A stretch of DNA of 6,195 bases from an uncultured Bacteroidota bacterium (GTDB taxonomy: Bacteria; Bacteroidota; Bacteroidia; 2-12-FULL-35-15). The position numbers were made by a program, and so were the translations under genes. This document shows positions 1-5,181 of this stretch, piece by piece. The notes under the pieces were generated by a model, which was not told the origin of the DNA, did no database searches, and saw only the letters and a program-made list of their open reading frames with translations. Within the stretch, counting starts at the first letter, position 1. Each line of letters opens with the position of its first letter. The stretch covers positions 1 to 6,195 of the forward strand of contig CAILDT010000825.1 in the NCBI GenBank assembly GCA_903833025.1. The letters are read 5' to 3'.

Positions 1-2182
1 CTTTCACATATATATTTGCAAAACATGCTTTCTTTTTCTTGATATTCGCCCGTAATTCCGAATTTGTATGGAAAGGCGGAATAAAAGGCAGATATTTTGT
101 GCTGTCATTTATAGTCGCTCCGTTTCCGCCTTTATTAATTGCATATATAACAGATAGTGAATTCTCGAAATGCAGCCAGTCCAAAGGATGTGGATGAATA
201 TCAAAACTAAATTCGCCACCATACAATTGTGCAGTAGTTTGCCTAAACTTGTAAACAGGATAAGTATTTCCGCCTTGCGAAAATAAAGAATCGCCACCGT
301 TTTTACTCACCAGTTTTTCATTATAAATATAATTGCTGATGTTGTTCTCAAATACTTCCACACTTCCTGAAATATGTTTTGTCTCAAAAAACAAACCGAT
401 ATCTTCCTGCAAACTAAACTCTGGTTTAAAGTTGGCATCGCCCAGCTGCTCTATGCCTGTGCCGGGATGAACACCTTTAGCAGCTATTTCAAAAACATTG
501 GGTGCTCTGTATCCGCGTGCCACATTTGCCTTTATCGCAATATTGTCGTTCACATTATAGGTTGCGCCAATACTTCCGCTGAAACCGGTGAAGGTATGTT
601 TGTAATAATCAAATTGCTTTTTAACCGTTGTATCGGTTGGGTTGTAAGATGAATTACTTTCGAGACCTGTGGTGGTATTTAATTTTGAAAACATAGAATC
701 ATTCTGAAAAAATCGTGCATCATATCTTACACCTGCTGCCACATCCAACTTCCCAAAGGTTTTCTTTAAATGCACAAACGGACCAACATCAAACGAATGA
801 TAACTCGGAACCACAAATTCAGTTCCTTTACTTGCGTTATTATCCTGGTACATTCCGTTAACTCCTACCGTAGATTCGAGTCCTTTATAATCGGGCAAAT
901 GAAATTTAACATCGTAGCAATAAACTTTCAGTAGAAGATAAAGTCCGGGAGTATCAATAAATTCAGGATGGCTAAACTCCCTGCGGATACTTTCCTGGTA
1001 AGCTAAGTTCAGCGTCAGTTTACTTTTGCCAACAATAAAATTACTTGCCGAATAAACTCGATAATGTTGCACGTGCTGATGTAATACGGCTATACTATAT
1101 GAGTTTAATTCGTCTTTTGATACAATTTGATTAACATTTCCATCTTCAGTTATTTGCTTTGTAAACTGCCTCGTTGTCGAATCTCGGCTGCCATCCGGTA
1201 TTTCCTGCAAGTTATCATACATACTAAAGTTGAGGTGCGAATATCCCCACGACCGCTGTAAACCTAAATATGCATTAACATCGTTCTCATTATATTTGGT
1301 GCCATAAACTCTGCCATCATATTTATTCTGATAGTCGGATGCTTGTTTATGCGAACCTCTTACCCCCCAGATAAACCCTTTACTGTTGCCATCTAACGCC
1401 AGTGAGCCCGCAACTTGTTTGTTGTTGGTTTGGTAATTGCCCAATACATTTCCTTTTATTATTCCATCTGTAACCGGATTAGCAGGAAGCAGATTAACAA
1501 CACCAGCAAGGGCATCGGAGCCATACATTAAACTGGCAGGACCTTTCACTACCTCAATATGGTCAATTAAAAACTGGTCCATTTCTATTCCGTGCTCCTC
1601 TCCCCATTGTTGTCCTTCCTGCCTTATGCCATCAAACATAGTGAGTACACGGTTGCTGCCAAGCCCTCGTATATAAGGTTTTGAAACATTCGGTCCGGTG
1701 GATAAAGTACTAACACCTGGTACTTTATTTAACGATTCAATAATATTAGTAGAAGCATTTTGAGTTAGATATTCTTTGCTTACCAAAATCATCGGCACAG
1801 GGTTTTTCTTTATTTCCGTAGCTTTTGATGTGCCGGTAATTACTACTTCGTTCATTTCTTTTATTGATGCTTCTAAAGAAAAATCTTTGGTAGAGGTAAT
1901 CGCCATATCCACCGTTTCAATAATTGCTTTATACCCTAAGAAACTAACGGAGATAAGTATTTTTTGTTGAGGTAGATTATCTATTTTATAAATACCGTCC
2001 GCATTGGTAACAGCACCAGTTTTTAAATCAGGAATATAAAGTGTAACACCTGGGAGTGCTTCTCCGGTAACCTTATCAGTAACCTTGCCTGATAAAGATG
2101 TTTTGCCTCCTCCCGGATTTATTGCCGAAATGGATGTTGTAATTAATAGTATAATTAAAGATAATATAAAATGTTTTTTCAT
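1..2182 (-). CDS. TonB-dependent outer-membrane receptor, C-terminus cut by window edge
   Basis: The frame is open from the ATG at 2182 to base 1, giving 727 residues with no stop or frameshift. Residues 1-20 are a signal peptide (MKKHFILSLIILLITTSISA). Residues 28-105 match a carboxypeptidase-regulatory-like (CarboxypepD_reg) domain, with SGKVTDKVTGEALPGVTLYI and an FLGYK segment. EVVITGT (112-118) leads into the plug domain at about 123-235, which has IESLNKVPGVS, YIRGLGSNRVL, DGIRQEGQQWG and IEVVKGPASLMYGSDALAGV. Beta-barrel sequence follows, including ARGYRAPNVFE near 555-565 and YLPFIPP near 697-703. From family knowledge, such receptors import scarce ligands across the outer membrane using TonB-ExbBD energy. 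The EEHGIEMDQFLIDHIE segment of the plug and GVHPGTGIEQLGDANFKPE in the barrel resemble ZnuD-like and related metal or siderophore receptors. Substrate assignment is inference. Perhaps 50-120 residues are missing. The gene follows the His/Cys-rich gene by 97 bp and is probably transcribed with it. Confidence 0.95.
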   Translation of the reverse strand, partial: MKKHFILSLIILLITTSISAINPGGGKTSLSGKVTDKVTGEALPGVTLYIPDLKTGAVTNADGIYKIDNLPQQKILISVSFLGYKAIIETVDMAITSTKDFSLEASIKEMNEVVITGTSKATEIKKNPVPMILVSKEYLTQNASTNIIESLNKVPGVSTLSTGPNVSKPYIRGLGSNRVLTMFDGIRQEGQQWGEEHGIEMDQFLIDHIEVVKGPASLMYGSDALAGVVNLLPANPVTDGIIKGNVLGNYQTNNKQVAGSLALDGNSKGFIWGVRGSHKQASDYQNKYDGRVYGTKYNENDVNAYLGLQRSWGYSHLNFSMYDNLQEIPDGSRDSTTRQFTKQITEDGNVNQIVSKDELNSYSIAVLHQHVQHYRVYSASNFIVGKSKLTLNLAYQESIRREFSHPEFIDTPGLYLLLKVYCYDVKFHLPDYKGLESTVGVNGMYQDNNASKGTEFVVPSYHSFDVGPFVHLKKTFGKLDVAAGVRYDARFFQNDSMFSKLNTTTGLESNSSYNPTDTTVKKQFDYYKHTFTGFSGSIGATYNVNDNIAIKANVARGYRAPNVFEIAAKGVHPGTGIEQLGDANFKPEFSLQEDIGLFFETKHISGSVEVFENNISNYIYNEKLVSKNGGDSLFSQGGNTYPVYKFRQTTAQLYGGEFSFDIHPHPLDWLHFENSLSVIYAINKGGNGATINDSTKYLPFIPPFHTNSELRANIKKKKACFANIYVK

Positions 2183-2221
2183 TATAATAAAGTTGATTGA
2201 ATAGTTAGAAATAAATAAAAC

Positions 2222-2244
2222 ATTAATTCTTCTAAAGAATTAAT
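2222..2244. promoter_or_regulatory. Perfect 10-bp inverted repeat between the His/Cys gene and the receptor gene
   Basis: Arms ATTAATTCTT (2222-2231) and AAGAATTAAT (2235-2244) are exact reverse complements around a 3-bp loop. The repeat lies in the 97-bp gap upstream of the receptor start. On the minus strand the hairpin is followed by GTTTTATTTATTT. It could therefore be a weak terminator or attenuator that lowers receptor expression relative to the upstream gene, an mRNA-processing hairpin, or a dyad operator for a dimeric regulator. The stem has only two G-C pairs, so it would be weak as a terminator. A possible one-mismatch -7 element (TATGTTTT, 2249-2256 minus) lies just upstream, without a clear -33 partner. 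Confidence 0.45.
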
Positions 2245-2282
2245 AGATAAAACATAATTAAACTGAAACAGTCTAATAGTTT

Positions 2283-2600
2283 CTAACTAACAAATGGGGG
2301 AGCGCGAGCAGGTAAATTATTAAAAGTGTTTTGTAAAGCCGCGATTTCTACAAAAGGTAAAAAGGAAAACTGTTGAACCGAAATTATAAATTGATAATGT
2401 GTCTCTGGAGCCGAACTGGAATTAGTGGAAGTGAAATCACAAACAGAACAACTATGTTCTACGGTATGAAAATGTTTGTTGGATGATGAGCAGTGAAAAT
2501 CTTTGAGATGCTGAAAAGCGTGAACTTCCTTTTCTGCCATCGGGAAAAGAAAAAGAATTAAAAAGAAAACGGATAGGTGTTTTTTTATCTGCTGATTCAT
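2283..2600 (-). CDS. Small exported His/Cys-rich protein, probably metal-related
   Basis: The protein has 105 residues from the ATG at 2600. The open frame continues upstream to an ATG at 2684, but that start would bury the signal peptide and would lie upstream of the TACTTTTG promoter element at 2609-2616, so I prefer 2600. Residues 1-28 form a signal peptide with a hydrophobic core VFFLILFLF and a likely cut after EVHA. The mature part is rich in possible metal ligands: H27 at the processing site, H31, H36, C37, then H43-x-H45-x3-H49-x-C51-x2-C54, and H68. It ends in PARAPPFVS. From memory, a CxxC-containing small exported protein with a terminal RAPP/RGPP motif recalls DUF2946-like proteins found beside TonB-dependent metal receptors; I cannot verify membership. 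The gene sits directly upstream of the receptor in the same direction. A periplasmic metal-binding or accessory role is inference. Confidence 0.75.
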   Translation of the reverse strand: MNQQIKKHLSVFFLILFLFPMAEKEVHAFQHLKDFHCSSSNKHFHTVEHSCSVCDFTSTNSSSAPETHYQFIISVQQFSFLPFVEIAALQNTFNNLPARAPPFVS

Positions 2601-2608
2601 TGCTGATG

Positions 2609-2616
2609 CAAAAGTA
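2609..2616 (-). promoter_or_regulatory. Bacteroidota -7 promoter element TACTTTTG for the His/Cys gene and receptor
   Basis: On the minus strand TACTTTTG matches the Bacteroidota -7 consensus TAnnTTTG exactly. I see no good TTTG/TTG -33 element at the usual distance upstream. Transcription would begin about 5-7 bases downstream, only a few bases before the ATG at 2600, so the mRNA would be nearly leaderless. This supports the shorter start of the small gene. Confidence 0.45.
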
Positions 2617-2709
2617 ATATATTTTATTGTTACACTATAAAATTGTGATGAGTGGCGAGGAAATATTCCTTTTATTTTATTCAATAAATAAAATTGGTAT
2701 AAAATTAGT

Positions 2710-2717
2710 TACTTTTG
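2710..2717 (+). promoter_or_regulatory. Bacteroidota -7 promoter element TACTTTTG for the propeller/TPR operon
   Basis: TACTTTTG on the plus strand matches TAnnTTTG exactly and is the same octamer used by the divergent gene. The predicted start site is near 2723, giving a leader of about 15 bases before the ATG at 2738. A TTG at 2694-2696 is too close (13 bp) for a standard -33 element, so only half of the promoter is recognisable. Confidence 0.5.
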
Positions 2718-2737
2718 AGTGATTAATTTTAACCACT

Positions 2738-4024
2738 ATGAAAAAGTATTTCTCTGTTTCTATTGTTTCCTTTTTATTTATTTCAACTGTATCTTTTTGT
2801 CAAGCACCGGCAATTGAATGGCAAAAATCATTCGGCGGTTCGGCTGATGATAAGGCAGTATCAGCAATTCAAACCAATGATGGTGGTTATATAATTGCAG
2901 GAAGTACCGAATCTACAGATGGTGATGTGGAGGATAATAAAGTGAAATTAGATTGCTGGGTGATTAAATTAAAAAGCAATTCGGAATTGGATTGGAAAAA
3001 ATGTTTTGGTGGAGAATCGGCTCATCAGCCAAATGAAATTATTCAGACAAGAGACAGGTGCTATGTAGTTGCTGGTAGCACAATGCTAAAAGATGGTAAC
3101 CAAACCGGAGTGCACGGTAATGATGATTATTGGATTTATAAAGTAAATACAAGTTTGGTTCCTCAATGGATGAGAACGTATGGCGGTAAAACAGATGATA
3201 ATGCAAAATCAATTCAACAAACAAGTGATGGTGGTTTTATTGTTGCTGGTTGGGGTGGTGCGAATGGAAATAATATAAAAGGTAATTTAGGTGGAAATGA
3301 TTTTTGGATTGTGAAATTAAATAAACAAGGAAGTATTATTTGGCAAAATAGTTTGGGTGGTAGCGGAATAGATAATGCTTCGGGTGCTGTAGAAACTGCT
3401 GATGGCGGTTATATTGCAGTTGGTTATTCTAATTCAAATAATTTAAATGTTACAGGAAACCACGGTGCTACTGATTGTTGGCTACTGAAATTAGATTCGA
3501 CTGGTGTTATCGAATGGCAAAAAAGCATTGGCGGTAAAGGGCTGGATTATGGATATTCTATTCATCTTACAGCTGATAAAGGTTTTATTATTGCTGGTGC
3601 AACGGAATCAAATGATGGTGATGTAAAAGGCAATCACGGACAATCGGATGCGTGGGTAATCAAAACAGATAGTATGGGAAAAATACAATGGCAGAAATGT
3701 TATGGAGGAACGAAAAATGAAGTGGCTTATGCAATCCAACAAACAAATGATGGTGGTTATGTATTTGCTGGAAGTACCAATTCTAACGATGGAGATGTAA
3801 AAGGTAATCACGGTGCTACTGATGTGTGGGTAGTAAAACTTGATAAAGATGGAAATATTAAATGGCAAAAATGTATGGGTGGTACTGACGTTGAACAAGC
3901 AAAATCAATTCATCAAACAAATGATGGTGGGTATATTATTTCTGCTTTCTCGAAATCAAAAGATGGAGATGTTACTACTAATAAAGGCAACTACGACTCT
4001 TGGATAATAAAATTAAAACCTTAA
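2738..4024 (+). CDS. Exported seven-repeat protein, probable seven-bladed beta-propeller
   Basis: The protein has 428 residues. Residues 1-23 are a signal peptide ending FCQA. C21 is preceded by VSF, a poor lipobox, so signal peptidase I cleavage is more likely. The rest is seven tandem repeats with an exact 58-residue period. The first Trp of each falls at 28, 86, 144, 202, 260, 318 and 376. Each repeat carries W(Q/K)K-x-x-GG, I-x-x-T-x-DGG(Y/F), a DGDVKGNHG-like loop, and D-x-W-(V/I)-x-K. Repeat 2 is the most degenerate: DGG is replaced by DRC. Similar repeats occur in secreted Bacteroidota and archaeal surface proteins. I know no enzymatic role, and a binding or scaffold function is inferred. 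There is no T9SS C-terminal sorting domain; the protein stops straight after the last repeat (WIIKLKP). Its stop is 3 bp before the TPR gene, so the two form an operon. Confidence 0.9.
   Translation: MKKYFSVSIVSFLFISTVSFCQAPAIEWQKSFGGSADDKAVSAIQTNDGGYIIAGSTESTDGDVEDNKVKLDCWVIKLKSNSELDWKKCFGGESAHQPNEIIQTRDRCYVVAGSTMLKDGNQTGVHGNDDYWIYKVNTSLVPQWMRTYGGKTDDNAKSIQQTSDGGFIVAGWGGANGNNIKGNLGGNDFWIVKLNKQGSIIWQNSLGGSGIDNASGAVETADGGYIAVGYSNSNNLNVTGNHGATDCWLLKLDSTGVIEWQKSIGGKGLDYGYSIHLTADKGFIIAGATESNDGDVKGNHGQSDAWVIKTDSMGKIQWQKCYGGTKNEVAYAIQQTNDGGYVFAGSTNSNDGDVKGNHGATDVWVVKLDKDGNIKWQKCMGGTDVEQAKSIHQTNDGGYIISAFSKSKDGDVTTNKGNYDSWIIKLKP
2819..4021 (+). repeat. Seven 174-bp (58-codon) tandem coding repeats
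   Basis: Units start at 2819, 2993, 3167, 3341, 3515, 3689 and 3863; the last is six codons short. DNA similarity is still visible between units. CACGGTGCTACTGAT occurs at 3461-3475 and 3809-3823, exactly two periods apart. The DGDVKGNHG-coding stretch near 3614 recurs near 3788, one period apart. Most of the conservation is at the protein level. Confidence 0.9.
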
Positions 4025-4027
4025 TAT

Positions 4028-5146
4028 ATGTTTAGTAAAATAATAATATTCTTATTTGCTTTTCTTTTAGCTTCTGTTTCAACTATAAAAGCGCAAGACG
4101 AAAATGCTCCTAAGAAAGATACGTTGGACCCTGTTGCAATTATTATTAATGCAGGAAATATAAAATGTGATTCCGCAGCTGTGCATTTGAAAAAGAAAGA
4201 TGTAAAAGGCGCAAACAGGTTATATGCCGATGCGATAAGAGAGTATAAAAAACTAATTAAGAAGGACAAAGACAAAGAAATGTTTGCGCCTTATTTTTAT
4301 GTAGGAGAGGTACAATTAAAAACGAAAGAGTATAAGGAAGCAATTTTGAGTTTTACTCAAGCAATTAAAATTGATTCTACACATAGCGATGCTTTCCGCG
4401 ACAGAGGTATCTGTGAAGTAGCGATTGAAAAATTTCCGGAAGCAAAAAAAGATTTTAATCTTGCAATAAGTCTTAGTCCGCAAGACCCAATTGCGTTATA
4501 TAATAGAGGAATGCTTGCCGAAAGAAATCCAGACAAACAATCATCTTATGAAGATTACGCTGATGCACTTGATATAAAACCAAATTATCCTGATGTGCTT
4601 TTCAGAAGAGGAATGTTATATGCCTTGTTTAAACACGACTATGTACTCGCGGTTGGCGACTTTAATAAAGTTACTGAAATAGATTCAAGTTATTATATCG
4701 CATACTTCTGGAAAGGGAAAGCTTATTTCAATGGTCAGGATTATCGCTCTGCAAATAAAGAATTAACCACCTTTCTTAAATTCGATTCTACAAATTTGGA
4801 AGCAATAATAATGCGTGGTGCTGCTAGATTAAACTATAATGATTTCTCGAATGCAATTAAAGATTTTGATGCGGTAATAAAGGTGGAACCTAAAAATTTT
4901 ATTGCTTTAACTAATCGTGGATTAGCCAAAGGACAAATGCGTAACTTTAACGAAGGATTAGAAGATTTAGATTTAGCAATAAAAATAAAGTTCGATTATT
5001 CGCCTGCATATATTAACAGAGCAGTTGTAAAGTATATGAATAAAGACAAGAAAGGTGCTTGTGCCGATTTACATAAAGCCGATGGTTTGAATAATGCCAA
5101 AGCGTATGAACTATTAGAAAAATATTGTAAATCGGAAGTGAAGTAA
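4028..5146 (+). CDS. Exported tetratricopeptide-repeat (TPR) protein
   Basis: The protein has 372 residues. Residues 1-22 are a signal peptide (hydrophobic core IIIFLFAFLLA, likely cut near IKA|QDE), followed by a short Lys/Asp-rich linker. A possible first helical pair at about 43-80 (SAAVHLKKKDVKGANRLYADA) precedes about eight TPR units spaced by close to 34 residues from roughly residue 86 to 358. Anchors are DRGICE (125-130), NRGMLAE (159), RRGMLYA (193), WKGKAYF (228), MRGAARL (262), NRGLAKG (297) and NRAVVKY (330). The last unit ends in KKGACADLHKAD and the protein closes with ELLEKYCK, a pattern familiar from Bacteroidota TPR proteins. TPR solenoids bind other proteins, so this is probably a periplasmic or envelope scaffold. 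It is co-transcribed with the propeller gene (3-bp gap), so a common pathway is inferred. The specific partner is unknown. Confidence 0.92.
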   Translation: MFSKIIIFLFAFLLASVSTIKAQDENAPKKDTLDPVAIIINAGNIKCDSAAVHLKKKDVKGANRLYADAIREYKKLIKKDKDKEMFAPYFYVGEVQLKTKEYKEAILSFTQAIKIDSTHSDAFRDRGICEVAIEKFPEAKKDFNLAISLSPQDPIALYNRGMLAERNPDKQSSYEDYADALDIKPNYPDVLFRRGMLYALFKHDYVLAVGDFNKVTEIDSSYYIAYFWKGKAYFNGQDYRSANKELTTFLKFDSTNLEAIIMRGAARLNYNDFSNAIKDFDAVIKVEPKNFIALTNRGLAKGQMRNFNEGLEDLDLAIKIKFDYSPAYINRAVVKYMNKDKKGACADLHKADGLNNAKAYELLEKYCKSEVK

Positions 5147-5181
5147 AATTATATTTAAAATCCTTCCACAGTTTTCACTTC
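5135..5181. terminator. Possible weak bidirectional terminator between convergent genes
   Basis: The TPR and phosphatase stop codons are only 8 bp apart (5147-5154). GAAGTGAA (5135-5142) and TTCACTTC (5174-5181) are perfect inverted copies flanking an A/T-rich 31-bp loop. A hairpin would involve the 3' ends of both coding sequences. The loop is long and there is no clean U-tract, so this is a tentative call. Confidence 0.2.

Noticed and set aside
374..652. Plus-strand open frames inside the receptor gene (also 1437-1676 and 1776-1970)
   Set aside because: They are shadows of a continuous 727-codon receptor frame with clear domains on the other strand.
1..2182. Frameshift or pseudogene status of the receptor
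   Set aside because: I translated all 727 codons; the frame is continuous and the plug and barrel motifs appear in order. Only the window edge truncates it.
2601..2684. A 28-residue N-terminal extension of the His/Cys-rich protein from the ATG at 2684
   Set aside because: It would place about 28 non-hydrophobic residues before the signal peptide, and the best promoter element (2609-2616) lies inside it.
2738..2806. Lipoprotein signal at C21 of the propeller protein
   Set aside because: The residues before Cys are V-S-F; Phe at -1 does not fit the lipobox, and a normal cut after CQA is better.
3608..3898. A 96-residue antisense open frame within the propeller gene
   Set aside because: It repeats with the 174-bp units and follows from their codon pattern; it has no start context and no recognisable domain.
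2819..4021. Regular repeats considered as a CRISPR array
   Set aside because: The units are 174 bp, in frame, and diverged at the DNA level, and they encode one continuous protein. There are no short identical repeats with unique spacers.
4021..4275. An 84-residue antisense open frame over the start of the TPR gene
   Set aside because: It is the complement of the signal peptide and Lys-rich codons of the TPR gene; there is no independent support.
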